A stretch of 64,000 bases of DNA. Origin: Opeltia flavorubescens. Taxonomy: Eukaryota; Ascomycota; Lecanoromycetes; Teloschistales; Teloschistaceae. The notes under the pieces were generated by a model, which worked only from the letters and a program-made list of their open reading frames with translations, made no database searches and was not told the DNA's origin. Below, piece by piece: positions 12,115 through 26,000 of the stretch. Numbering within the stretch: the first letter of the stretch is position 1; each line of letters starts with the position of its first letter. The stretch is from contig KE546982.1 of assembly GCA_000442125.1 (NCBI GenBank), positions 1-64,000 of the forward strand. Reading direction: 5' to 3'. Position numbers and translations under genes: made by a program.

Positions 12115-15100
12115 CGTTTATATAAACCTCCTATACGTTACCCGACTCTTTTAACCCTATAACGTCTAATTCTCGAGCTCGAAGGATAACTCTAACGTTT
12201 CTTTATAACCAACATCGCTTCCCTTATTATCTCTATCCTCGTAGGTATTATATGGGGTTATAAATTCTCGTACCTTATTCAGCTCTATAGGTTATCCGAT
12301 CGAACGTATATATTTAACTATCCTTCTCGCTCGTTCATATATAGGGATTATAGCTACGGCGACTTCGAGGGTGTATTCTTCCTCGATTTCTTCAATAAGT
12401 ATATTACGAGCGTCGAATACCTCTATCGCGGCGATTTATAACGCCTCTTTAATATCTTTACTAGGTCTCCTACACTACTTTTCAAGGGAACGGCGACCGC
12501 TCGGGCGGAGGACGGATTTAAAGGAGCGTAAACGGGGTTTACGGCTTTTTAACCCGTACTCGAAAAGCCAGAGCGATTCCGCCGGGACTATAGGAACGAT
12601 CCAGCTAATATAACATAACTAGGGCTAATTACCCCTAGCCTTGGCCTTTACTACTAGCCTAGTAGAAATTAGAGCTTTATACTCGCTATAAATTCGGTTA
12701 TTATCGTAGTAGAGAAGGATTAAAAGGCGACGACTAGCTAACCGGATTAAATACTTAAACTACTTCTACGCGTATTTTAAAGTTAGCTCGTCTTAAATAA
12801 TAGCGAATACGAGCCGTATATATAGACGATACTACTCTTATTCCTACGCGGATCCACGTAGATTGCTTATAACGCGATCTTCGAAGCCGAATAGTCCCCG
12901 TATACAATCTATCTATAGTAGGAAGGCCGACTGAACTTTAAAGGTTCTAAAGCCCTTATTATCTAAACCTTTTAATTTATAAAGGTAGGTAATTTAGGGT
13001 TCGAACCTAATAATTTTAGATATAAAACAGAATAATAAGCCTTTAAAGCCGTTGTTTTAGTCCTAGAATAGTATATTACAGAATATCTCCTTAATATTCT
13101 TCGCTTTATTTAAAAGGAGATCTTTTCTAACGTAATACTCAAAGATATTCTATACCCGTTTTATATATATCTAGATAACCAGTTTAACGNCGGAGTTTTA
13201 TAGGTCCTAACGAGCCTTTAAACGTGCTATAAATCCATTCTACGCTGCCCGTATTCGCAGGGCTATCTCTCGTAATCTAGCGAGCCTACTGTTCTACTAT
13301 AAGATAATACCGGCGATATTCCGTCGTACTTAAAAGTATTATTAAAACGCGTTAATTATATTTAAATCCGGAATTACTTCGGCTTTAAAGATAGAGAGAC
13401 GTTTCTAATAAAAGACCTAAGGCAATAATATTAAGCTAAAATCGCGTAGGATCTGCTAGTAGTTAAGGCTATACCGCTTAATCTTTTAGATATCGAAGCA
13501 GGCGGAATCTTACTACGTAAACGGCCCCGCGCGTTTTATTTTAACTATCTATCGCCAGCTCTTCTTCTATAAGGCTTCGAACTCCTATAAAGTTTGGCCT
13601 CTATATATCATACGTAAGGTACAGGTGAAAACCTGAATAGTAATACTAAGGTATTCCTATATAACGGGAGATATAGCCTCCTACCCGCGGGCTGGCTTAG
13701 ACTCGGCAGCGAGGGCTTTTAAAGGGAGGAGCTATTAATTAATTTAGGCGTAGATAAACTCGAAGATATCCTAGATATTCAGGCGTTAAAAAGGTTAATA
13801 GCTGGCAGCGGCGGCTATAATAGAGGGATTAGTACCGGTTTCCTTAGGGGTCATTAGGGGTCGCCGATATTTAACGTCCTAAAGTAAAAAGTCTAGAGTT
13901 TTAAACACGGCGAGGGTGATTCGGAACTCTTAACAGACCTTAAAGGATTTTACTACCTTATCGAATACGGGTTTATCTAGATACTTAGAGGGCTCGATCT
14001 ATTCTACTATACTATAGAAGGCCTTATTAAGTCTGGTTTTTACCGCGAGGAACTATTTAATAATACGAGCCTTAGTCTATATAGTTTATACAGGGGTATC
14101 AGGATCGTATAGGTCTTAATAGGCATCACCTCCTCGTTTATTAATAGCGTCCTATCGGTTAATCTCGGCCTGGGTAAAGCTAAAAACTTTAAATAAGGAA
14201 TTAATAAAAGGGAGGATATTTTTAACAAAGGAGTAGAATAGATTAAAAATAATATTATACGCTTTAAAATACGCGATTCCTTACAGGCGACAAAATTAAT
14301 TATTCTCCGCTAGCTCTACTAATATTAAAGCCATATCGCGGGTTAATATCTATAAGTAGAGATCGATTTTATAGCGCCGTACTATACTTCGGGGGTTATT
14401 AAAAGCCTTAGCCTACTTTTATAGACAGAGTTCCTTAAATAGTAGTATAACCCTATTATAGGTAGAAAAGTCGTCGAAACTAAAGTCGAGATAGATTTCC
14501 TCGAAAGATATAATTTTAAGGGAGGTATTAAAGAGTAAATCTAGATATACAAGATAGTCTGCTTATATTCGATTAAAGTCTATTAAATTAATAGCGACGA
14601 ACGATTTAAAACTATAGGCGTATAGTATTAAAATAGGTCGTTAAAACTCTAGCCGCCGGTTAGCTAGTATATATACCTTACACTAAAATACCCTAAGGCG
14701 GGAGGCTGGGATAAAGTAGGCTAGATCGATAGGTTGCCTTTTCGCTTACCGGTATTCGTCGTAAACGTGCGCCTTAGTAAATATATTATCCTATATCGCG
14801 GTATACCGGCTAAGAATCTTAATATTATAAATAGCCTTTAAAGCCGGAACAATAATTTCGTTAATCTAGATTATTTATTTATCGTGTAGAACAAAAGGAT
14901 TACTTTTTTCTTTTTTTCCTTTTCTCTTTTTCTCTTTCCCCTAGTTCTCCTTTTTTTTTTCTTTTTTATTCTTCTTTCGAGTATACTACGGTATACATAT
15001 TACGGGGAATAATACGTATATACTATAACTCTAACCGCCGCTGCCGATATTATAACCAAACCGGACGTATTTACAGCGGTCAGGTTCAATTCTACTAATA

Positions 15101-15320
15101 GTTACTCTTTAGTTTTCCGTAATACGTTAATTATACAGCGAGTAGTATATAAATTTAAAGGTTATTTTATAGATAGTTAAACTTTTAACGTACGCGATAA
15201 AACTATCGACGTTCTATTCCCGTTAAATCTAAATACTTAATACGGATATCCGTTCTAAATATCTACGTTCTAAAGCTTAAAGGTCGAGTTTATAGGATCG
15301 TAGCTGGCTAGCGAGAAGGG
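12115..15320 (-). pseudogene. Unrecognised minus-strand coding remnant
   Basis: I do not recognise the family. Several hundred bases at a time read as protein on the minus strand if RIP-type stops are ignored, for example a segment with SPANTGSVEWIYSTFKG near 13,180-13,270. A polybasic run (KEKEKRKKKK) is encoded around 14,900-14,960. Stops are mostly TAG/TAA, as in the SNF2-like remnant. It may be the 3' part of a large gene that begins in the duplicated segment near 16,300, since coding character continues across 15,320. No domain motif supports a function. Confidence 0.4.
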
Positions 15321-15724
15321 CTTCCTATTTACTATTAAGGAAGTTTCGCCTTACGGTACCCTACTCGAGTATTTCTATAGAATATAGGGGTAGTAGTATA
15401 ATTAAGTCTCCCTCTTAATCCCTAAAAAATAGATTTATAGCACTCTATATTATAACTAGTTAGTATATCGCGCTGCTACGGGCGATTAGATAACGGGACT
15501 CTTACCGCTATTAATTACTACCTAAAACCTCGATAAGGTCTTATTTACTATATAAGTACGTATATCGAGCCGCGGTATTTAAAGCTATACTAGCCTAGCG
15601 CCGGGGACATCTAAAAGTATAATACGATAGAGGTGGTATTAGGGAAGAAATCTAAATATCGGAACTTATACCGTAGTAATCGGTAGTAGAAGGAGGTTCG
15701 GTATCTATACTTACTATACTATCG

Positions 15725-15965
15725 GAATCTTCGTTAGAATCGTTATCGAAACCTTCGTTAAAATCGTTATCGGAATCTTTATTAAGATCGTTATTAGAAT
15801 TTTCGTTAGAATTATTATCGGAACTTTTATTAAAGTCGTTATCGAAATCTTTATTAAAGTCGTTATCGGAACCTTTATTAAAATTATTATTAAAACCTTC
15901 GTTAAAATCGTTATCGGAATCTTTAATAGGGTCGTTATTAGAATTTTTATTAGAGTCGTAGTTAC
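15725..15965. repeat. 24-bp tandem repeat encoding acidic octapeptides
   Basis: About ten units of the type gtcgttatcggaatctttat plus taaa occur in a row. On the minus strand each unit gives eight residues such as FNKDSDND, probably more Asp/Glu-rich before RIP turned GA into AA. The right duplicate (about 18,130-18,240) keeps fewer units, so the array contracted there or expanded here after the duplication. Confidence 0.8.
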
Positions 15966-16370
15966 TATTAAAGCTACCTTCTAAAATATAAAAAGGGTTA
16001 ACTTAAAATAACCTATACTAGCGATATAGAGGCGATAAACCTATTAATAGAATTCGTTCGGAAGACCGCGAAATCTATTTATCCTCCAATTTATTACTCG
16101 AATAGTCCCCGCTAGATATACTAGGCTCGCTATTCCTAGTAGTAACTATATAATAGGCTAGAGGAATACGATTCTGCACGGCTGCTAGTAGTTAAGAAGG
16201 CTATATAAAGGAAACGGTTGCACTTTAAACTTCGTATATTAGTAGATAGTAGATAGTAGAACGCGTGGATACTCGAGGCTTAGAGGAGTTAGTAGCCATA
16301 GATAAAAATAAAGGGGAGGGACCTATAATAGATACTTAAAACCTTATCGGGTTGGTTTAAAAGTATAAAA

Positions 16371-16640
16371 TACGATAATCTTCAGATAAATCCACTTCTA
16401 ATATTATATTAAACCCTTCCTCGAATTTAATAATTAGATAGACTATAGGCGAAGATAGTCGAAACTCAGCTTTATCTATTTCTAAAATTATACGGAACCC
16501 TTCCTCGAGTTCGATAATAGAGTAGATAGTAGGTAAAAATAATCTCAACTCGGCTTTATCCTCTTCTAATATCGTACGGAACCCTACGTCGAGCTCGATA
16601 GTAGGGTGAATAGCAGATAGTAATAGCTTATATTCAGCTT
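16371..16640. repeat. 84-bp tandem repeat (28 residues per unit), minus-strand coding
   Basis: Three units of 84 bp share the skeleton tcagctttatctatttctaa ... cggaacccttcctcgagttc ... gatagtaggt. On the minus strand they read as related 28-residue units with EEGFRIILEIDKAEFRL as the core, visible in a 63-codon open stretch at 16,357-16,548. The right duplicate has the same repeat at about 18,650-18,920. No known repeat family is recognised. Confidence 0.75.
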
Positions 16641-16869
16641 TATAGCGAGCGTTTAAGGTAGGTAATAATAGTTAATTACTCCTCGGAGACGAAAGATATA
16701 AATTATAGCTAAATCGATTTTAAGTTCTAGTAAAAGACCTAAGTAGACTCTAACTAGGTATATCTATAGGGGAAGATAGTCTTGGAGAAAAAGTACGCTA
16801 GATCTTACGTAGTAACCCTATATCGGTTATTAGCGAGTAAAACCTGGATTATAAATAGATCGATTAATA

Positions 16870-16897
16870 CCCGAATTTATCTATAAGCGAGTTCGGG
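16870..16897. repeat. Palindromic motif copy inside the left duplicate
   Basis: The stretch reads cccgaatttatctataagcg then agttcggg. Its arms CCCGAA/TTCGGG are complementary. The matching site in the right duplicate is at about 19,144-19,169, so the motif was already in place when the segment duplicated. Confidence 0.7.
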
Positions 16898-17740
16898 CCC
16901 TATAAACAAACGAAAGAATATATACTAACTAGATTTTAGTTCTCCCTTTCGAGGGTAGAAGGGATAATTATAAAAGGGGGAGTAGTCTGCACGATAGCTA
17001 TATTAAAAGGTAGGCCTATAACTATAATTACTATAGATAAGTTTCGAGCGATAGATTCGGATTATATAATCAGCGTTCCTATTCAGCGAGCTATAAGATT
17101 CGCTTAATTAGCTTATTACCGTAAGAGTTACTATATACGTTTCTCTTTATTATTAAAGATAATAGAGGACCTTTTCTATTTACCTATTAAAGCGTTCTTA
17201 AAGGAAGGGGATAAGATAAAATAAAAAGGCGAGAAGGGGGATACGAATATATAGGACGAAAGGATATAAGGGTTCTATTTTAAGAGAATAATACTAGGGA
17301 TATAAAATAAAAGAAGGATAATTTTTACGCTTAATTCTAAAGATCGAACTTAATTAGTAGTTCGAGATTTAAAAAATTTTAGGGGTATAGGAATTTAATA
17401 ATAAATCCGCGCTTAATTCTAAAAATCGGTTATAATTAGTCGATATACTATTAATATCTTATACGGACTATTAATAATCCGAACGTTAAAAGTCGATAAT
17501 AGAAGAAAATTAAATTAAAAACTAGTAACGTTTACTAGTAAGTAGAGATAATAATAAAAAAGTAACGGAATATTTTATATAAAAGGGTTCTACAAACTTC
17601 TCTAGTTAAAAGTTTTTCTATCCGAGATTAAATAGGCGTGGTAGGTGGGATAAGAATCCCGCGGTCGCAGAAAAAAAAGTTCGAAATTTTCTCTAAGTCC
17701 TATACTCAACTTTAAGTTAAGTTATATTATTTGCGATTAT

Positions 17741-20014
17741 TATATTTATTATTAAAGAAGTTTTATTTTACGGTACCCTATTTAAATATTTCCGTAGAAT
17801 ATAGGGATAGTAGTATAATTAGGTTTTTTTTTTAATTTCTAGAGAATAGATTTATAATATTTTATATTATAATTAGTTAATATATCGCGTTATTATAAAC
17901 GACTAGATAATAAAATTTTTATTATTATTAATTACTATTTAAAATTTTAATAAAATTTTATTTATTATATAAATATATATATCGAACCGCGGTATTTAAA
18001 ACTATACTAGTTTAGTATTAAAAATATTTAAAAATATAATATAATAAAAGTAGTATTAAAAAAAAAATTTAAATATTAAAATTTATATTATAGTAATCGG
18101 TAGCGAAAAAAAATTTAATATCTATATTTACTATATTATTAGAATTTTTATTAAAATTATTATCGGAATTTTTATTAAAATTATTATTAAAATTTTCGAT
18201 AAAATTATTATCGGAATTTTTATTAAAGTTATAATTATTATTAGAGCTATTTTTTAAAATATAAAAAGAATTAGTTTAAAATAACCTATACTAGCGATAT
18301 AAAAGCAATAAATCTATTAACGAAATTTATTTAAAAAACCGCGAGATTTATTTATTTTCCGATTTATTACTCGAATTATTCCTATTAGATATATTAGGTT
18401 TATTATTTCTAGTAATAGTTATATAGTAGACTAAAGAAATATAATTCTATATAGCTATTAATAATTAAAAAAATTATATAAAAAAAACAATTATACTTTA
18501 AATTTTATATATTAATAGATAATAGATAATAGAATATATAAATACTCGAAATTTAAAAAAATTAGTAGTTATAGATAAAAATAAAAGGAAAAGATTTATA
18601 ATAAATATTTAAAATTTTATCGAGTTAATTTAAAAGTATAAAATATAATAGTTTTTGGATAAATTTACTTCTAGTATTATATTAGATTTTTTTTTAAATT
18701 TAATAATTAGATAAATTATAAATAAAAATAATTAAAATTTAGTTTTATCTATCTCTAAAATTATATAAAACCTTTTCTTGAATTCGATAATAGAATAAAT
18801 AATAGGTAAAAGTAATTTCGACTCGATTTTATCTTTTTTTAATATTATATAAAATTTTATATTAAGCTCGATAATAAAATAAATAATAGGTAGTAATAGT
18901 TTATATTTAGTTTTATAGCGAGCGTTTAAAGTAGATAATAATAGTTAATTATTTTTTAAAAATAAAAAATATAAATTATAATTAAATCGATTTTAAGTTT
19001 TAATAAAAGATTTAAATAGACTTTAACTAGATATATTTATAAAAAAAAATAGTTTTAGAAAAAAAATACGCTGGATTTTATATAATAACTTTATATCGGT
19101 TATTAATAAATAAAATTTAGATTATAAATAAATTAATTAGTATTTAAATTTATTTATAAACGAGTTCGGGTTTTATAAATAAACGAAAAAATATATATTA
19201 ACTAGATTTTAATTCTTTTTTTTAAAAATAGGAGAAATAATTATAAAAAAGAAAGTAATTTATATAATAATTATATTAAAAAGTAGGCCTATAATTATAA
19301 TTACTATAAATAAGTTTTAAATAATAAATTCGGATTATATAATCGATATTTTTATTCGATAAATTATAAAATTCGTTTAATTAATTTATTACTATAAAAA
19401 TTATTATATATATTTTTTTTTATTATTAAAAATAATAAAAAACCTTTTTTATTTATTTATTAGAACGTTTTTAAAAAAAAAAATAAGATAGAATAAAAAA
19501 GCAAAAAAAAGAATATAAATATATAGAATAAAAGAATATAAAGATTTTATTTTAGAAGAATAATATTAAAAATATAAAATAAAAAAAGAATAATTTTTAT
19601 ATTTAATTTTAAAAATTAAATTTAATTAATAGTTTAAAATTTAAAAAATTTTAAAAGTATAAAAATTTAATAATAAATTCGCGCTTAATTTTAAAAATCG
19701 GTTATAATTAATCGATATATTATTAATATTCTATATAGATTATTAATAATTTAAATATCGAAAATCGATAATAGAAGAAAATTAGATTAAAAACTAATAA
19801 TATTTACTAATAAATAGAAATAATAATAAAAAAATAACGGAAGATTTTATATAAAAGGATTTTATAGATTTTTTTAATTAAAAGTTTTTCTATTTAAAAT
19901 TAAATAAGTATAATAGATAGAATAAAAATCCCGCGGTTATAGAAAAAAAAATTCGAAATTTTCTTTAAATTCTATACTCAATTTTAAATTAAATTATATT
20001 ATTTATAATTATTA
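17741..20014. repeat. Tandem duplication, right copy (heavily RIP-altered)
   Basis: This copy aligns from end to end with 15,325-17,742 but has C-to-T and G-to-A changes at most sites outside CpG. It is about 140 bp shorter, partly because the 24-bp acidic repeat has fewer units. Remaining C and G sit mainly in CG pairs such as ccgcgg and aacgag. This gives direct, alignment-based evidence of RIP in this genome. Confidence 0.9.
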
Positions 20015-23000
20015 TTTTTTTTTTTAAAATTTTTTTTTTAATTTATATAATAATTGCTATTATTTATTAATAGTTCCGATTATAATTATTAATCGAAATC
20101 CGCTATTTATTTTAAATTTTTTATTATTTTTTATTACTATAAATATTAAATTAATAAATAATTAAAAGTTTTTAATAAATATTAATTTATAAATTAAATA
20201 TAATATTTAAAATTTTAAGTAATATAATAATAACCCGGTTAATTTTATAAAATATAGCGATTTTAAATTTCGGAATTTATATTTTATAATAAATAATTAA
20301 TATTTAATTTATTTTAATTAAAAAATATTAAAAATATAAAATATATAAATAAAGCGTTTTATATACAAAAAAAAAATATAATTATAAAAGTTTTTTAAAT
20401 TAGCGGTAATTTTTTTTATATATATATTAAAAATTTTTAATAAAAATAATATTATATAATAGTATATATTATAAAATATTATATAAAGTTTAAATTTTTA
20501 TATAACTATTTTTTATATTTATAAAATTATTTCGCTATTTTTTTACTATTAATTTATTATATATTTTTAATTTTATTATAAAAGTTCGATTATATATTTA
20601 TATTTATATACTTTTTATATTATAAATTTTAAATTATTTTAAAAATTTTTAATTATTTTTAAAATATAAATAAAAAATAATTTTATTTTAATATATTAAT
20701 TCGGATATTTAAATATTAAATATAGCTATTTTTAATTTTATATATAGATTTTATTTTTATTATTATATATTTAATTACCTGTTTTTTATTTAAATTATTT
20801 TATAGACGGTAATAATATATAAATTTATTATTTATTCCGGATTATATAAAATATATCGATAAATTTATTAGAAATAATAATATAAAAATTTATTATTTTA
20901 ATTATTCGAGAAATTTTAATATAAATCTAATTATAAATAAAAACTTTATAAATTTATAAATTTAATTTAATATATTTTAATAATTAATTTTATAAATTAT
21001 TAATTATTATAATAAATATAACTCGAATAAAAAACTAAATATATTTAAATAGGTAAAAAATTTTATTTTTTTTTTTTTTTAAAATTTTATTATTTTTTAT
21101 ATTTAATAATATATATAATATAAAAATTTCTATATTAAAATATTTATTATTAATAATTTCGGCTTTTAATATTTATTAACCGATATATATAAATTTTATA
21201 CAAATACTATTATATATAATTAAAATATTAATATTTTTTAAAAATATAATAAATATATTAATTTTAAAACGAAAAATATATAATAAAAAAAAAAATTTAT
21301 TAAAATTATAGAAATATTTAAAGCCGAATTTTTTTTTAATATTTTTTTTAATATTTAATTTTAATTATATTTGAAATATAGCTTATTTTTTATTAAATTT
21401 ATATAATTATTATTAATTATTAATATATCGATATCTATTATAATAAAAATAGCTCGTTTTTTTAAATAGTTATTATTATTATTAAAATCGGTAAAATTTA
21501 AATAAATAATTTTAATTAAATTATTTATAATATTTTTTAAAATTACTTTATATTTTTATAATATTTTTTTAATACTAGATTTATTTATAATAAAAATATT
21601 AATATTATTAATTTTTAATATTTTTTAAATAAATTTTTTTATATCGAAACGGTTTTATATATTTAATAAAAAATTATAAAATCGTATATTAATTATTAAT
21701 TATAAAATATAAATATTTTTTTAATAAAAAAAATTTTATAAATATAACTATATTATCGAATTAAAATCTACGCTAGAGTATATAAATAAAAATAAGCGGA
21801 AATCGCTATAAAAATAGATTATTTTTTTTATAAATAGAATATTAAATTTAATTTTTATTAAATTATAAAAAATTCAATTAATAATTATAAAATTTTATTT
21901 CCGTTATATTATCGATTTATTCTAAAAAATTAAATCGATTTTATAAAAAAGTTTTATTTTTATTATATTTTTTTTAATTCTATAAATATTATTAAATATC
22001 GAGTTTAATAGAATTTAAAATATATTATAAACGGTTTAATTACTATTAAATAAAATCGATATAATATTAAAAAAAATAATAATAAAAATAATTTTATTAT
22101 TTTTTAAAAACGAGCGGAGTTTAATTATAATAATATTTTATATAAAAATTTTATTAATATTATTAAAACTATTTAAAAAAAAAATTAGAATTTATATTTA
22201 TATTATTAAAATACTCGTTAAAAAATTTATTATTAATAACCGTTTTTATAATAATTTTAATAATAATTTATTAATTATAATTAAATTTAATTTATTCTAA
22301 TTTTATTATATTTTATACTATTATTAAATATTTTTATTTTTATATTAACCGTTTAAATTTTATTAAAAATTTATTAAATTAAATTATTAGAATTAATAAA
22401 TCGAAGTCGGTTAATATATAAAGTTTTTTTAATTAGATTATTTAATTTAAAAAAATTTCTATTAAATATAAAATTAATTATTTATCGCGGTTTTAAAAAT
22501 TATTTAAATTATTATTAAAAATAGTAAAAAATCTATTATAATTTCGAGTAATAATTTTTTTATAATTTTTTAAAAGCTTAAATTATATAATAAAATATAT
22601 TAAAAAACGAGTTTTAGTAATAATTTCGCTATAAAATTAGTATAAATTCGATATAATAATAAATTTATTTATTTTTAAAAAAATTTTATAAATATACGGG
22701 TTTAATTAGATTATATTTTATAAATATTATTATAAAAAGATTTTAGAATATTATTATAATAATTTAAATTTCTATTATTTTTTATATATAATTATATTAT
22801 TCCCGATTATTATTAATTAAATTAAAAATTATATATATTTTTTTTTATTTTTTTAATTTCTATTTAATTCTATTATTTTTTTTATTAGAAATAAAAATAA
22901 AAACGGTTTTAAAATTATCGAAAAATATTATATTTTTTTTATATATAAATAAATACTATATATAAAAAAAATCGCCGGATTTAAAGTTTATAAAATAAAT

Positions 23001-26000
23001 ATATTTTATTATATACTTTTATTAATAAATTTTTTATTTTTTATAATTTTATTTTTAAATAAATATTTACAGAAAATTATAATAAAAATATTTATACAGG
23101 TTAACTTTTTAATTTTTTATTTATTATAATTATTATAATTTTTATTTTATTTTTTTTTTTATTTACCGATTTATAACGAAAAATTCGATTAAAATTATCT
23201 AATAAAAATTTCTTTTATATATTAAAGCCGCCGTTATTTTCGTTTTATAATTAAAAATTATATATTATTTTTTTTTTAAATAAATTATAAAATATTAAAT
23301 CGAGAGATTTAAAACCTTTTATTAGCAGGTTTAAAATTTTTTAATAAATTTTATATAATTTTATTTATTTATTCGATTAAAAAAATATAATTTTATCGAT
23401 AAATATTTTATTATTTTATATATCGTTAAAATATTACGAATCTATTTTTCTAATAAATATAGTTTAACTATTAATAAAATCGCTTTTTTTTTAAATATAT
23501 TTATAAAAATAGTCTATCGATTTTAATAAAATATAGATTTTAATATTAATATAAATACGGAATTTTATAAATAGATACCGATTATAAAATACTATTTATA
23601 TATTATTTTATAACGTTCTTTTTATAAATTTCTAAATAGATCGACGATATTAAAAAAAGCCGCTAAAATAATTTAGGTTAAAAACGTTAATTTTTAATTT
23701 AAAAAAAAACTTTATATATTATTTATTTATATTTTTATAAAAATTATTAATTTTATTTTTATAATTTTTATAAATTATATATTATTTTATTTATTTAAAA
23801 AAATTAATATTTTTATTAAAATTAGAAATAATAATTTAAATAATATTATTAATATTATTTAAATTAAAATAATCAAAAAAATTTAGAATAATTAAAATAT
23901 AAATATAAAAAAAACTTTTTTTTTAAAATTTAATAATATATATATAGCCGCGATATTTGTTTATAATATATTCTTTTATAAAATTTTATATTAGCTTTTA
24001 AAGCTTTAATTAGAATATATAAATAATAAAATTTAATTATTATTTAAATAATTAATTAAAATAAATATTTTTTTTAATTTATTTCTAATTAAAGTTATAA
24101 ATAAAAGTAATAAAAAAAAATTTATTAAAATTATAAATTAAAATAATAATATTTAATTTTTAAATTTTTATATATTATAAACTATTATAATATTTAAAAA
24201 ATAAAATAATTATTTTATTTCCGATATTTTTAAATTTATATTTTTATTTTAAATAATTTATATAACTATTATAAAAATTAATATAAAGATTTTATTAATT
24301 TTAATAAATATAATTAAAATTATTAAATTTAATATAAATTATAATATTATTAATAAAATATTAAAAAAATCGATTAGAATATAATAAACAATTAAATTTA
24401 TTAGAACGCTTTTAATATATAAATTAATTGTATAAAATATATATTAAAACGCGGCGATTATATAATAAAATCGCTATAAATATACCGCGAAAACGTAAAT
24501 AAATTTATATTATATAATAATAAAGTTATTTTTAAATAATTTATTTAAATTTTTTTTTTTTATATATTAATACCGTTTTAGAATTTTCCGTTTTTTAATT
24601 TTTATTATTTTTATTTTTTTTATTTTTATTATACTAGCTTTTTTTAATTTCAATATATTAACTCGTTTAATTATATTAATCGCTATTATTAACGAGTTTA
24701 TTTATTATATTACTCTCGTTTTTATTATTAGTAAAGTCCCTAGTTTTATTATTTTCCGATCGATTATAAATATACCGTTTTATTTATAAATTATAATAGC
24801 TTTTAAAATTATAAAAAAATATATTTTTATTCTAGTTCTACTCGCTATAAAGAAATAAAAAAAAATATTTTAAAATATATAAAAAAAGTATTAAAAGGGA
24901 ATTTATTATAAAATACTATTATAAATTTATTAAACGAAAATATATCTATTAAAATATTAATAGATATTATTATTACTAAATTTTACTATTAATATAGCGA
25001 TTTTATTCGATATAAATTTATTATATATACTTTTTTAAATTATAAAAAAATTATTTTATATTAAATATAAAATTAAATTAAAATTTATTAATTATTTAAT
25101 TCGCCGCTTTATATAAATATATATTATAATATATAAATTAATTTCTTTTATAATATTTTAAAATAATTATAAAATTTAAAATTTTTTATAATTTAATTAT
25201 AATTTAATTTTAAATATTATTTATATATTTTTTAATTATTATCGATTATATATATTTATATAAATTTAAAAACGTCGTTTTTTTAAAAAATATATTTAAA
25301 ATTATATATTTTATATTTTTTATCGCGCGAAAAATTAATCAAATATTATATTTATAGTTAATAATAATAATTTTGTTATTAAAAAAAAATATTATTATAA
25401 TTAATTAAAGTATTATAAAATATTAAATTATTTTAATTATATTTTTTTTTTTATTAATTTTATTTATCGATTAATAAATAGTTTTTTTAATTATTTTTTT
25501 TTTATTATAAAAATATTTTTATTAATAAATTTAAATATATAATTTAATTTTTTGATAAAAAAACTCTTTAAAATTTATATATACCGCGGTATAATTTTAT
25601 TAAAATAATAATACCAGTATTTTTTATAATTCGACGCTATATTATATTTTTTAAAATATTAATAAATTTTATAATAAAAGCAAATACTTTTTAGCAATTA
25701 AATAAATTTTAAAAGATAAAATTCTATTTAAATATTTAAATTTTTTATAATTATCCAATTATTATCGAGCTTTTTTTTATTATATTTAAAAATCCTTTAA
25801 AAAAAACCGCGAGGTATATTATAAATTTCTATTTTAATTTATAAAAACTATATAAATTTTTTTTTATTATTATAAACTTCTAAATTCTAATTAAATTAAT
25901 ATTTAAATATATTAAACTTTTATTATAAAAAAAAATATTTTTATTATTATTTAACTCGAAAAATAATAATATTAAAGTTTTTTTTTAACTAGAATTTATT

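Larger units (their letters stand above)
15325..17742. repeat. Tandem duplication, left copy (mildly RIP-altered)
   Basis: This segment is repeated directly at 17,741-20,014. Matched anchors include gtaccctactcgagtattt (left) against gtaccctatttaaatattt (right), atcccgcggtcgcag against atcccgcggttatag, and taagcgagttcggg against taaacgagttcggg. The left copy still has C in CpC, CpT and CpG. On the minus strand it encodes an acidic repeat (15,725-15,965) and an 84-bp repeat (16,380-16,640). A frame with MATNSSKPRVSTRST begins near 16,300. Function unknown. Confidence 0.9.

Noticed and set aside
12371-12613. 80-codon plus-strand open stretch
   Set aside because: It is Ser/Arg-rich with no family resemblance and lies in RIP-altered sequence where the opposite strand has the better coding character.
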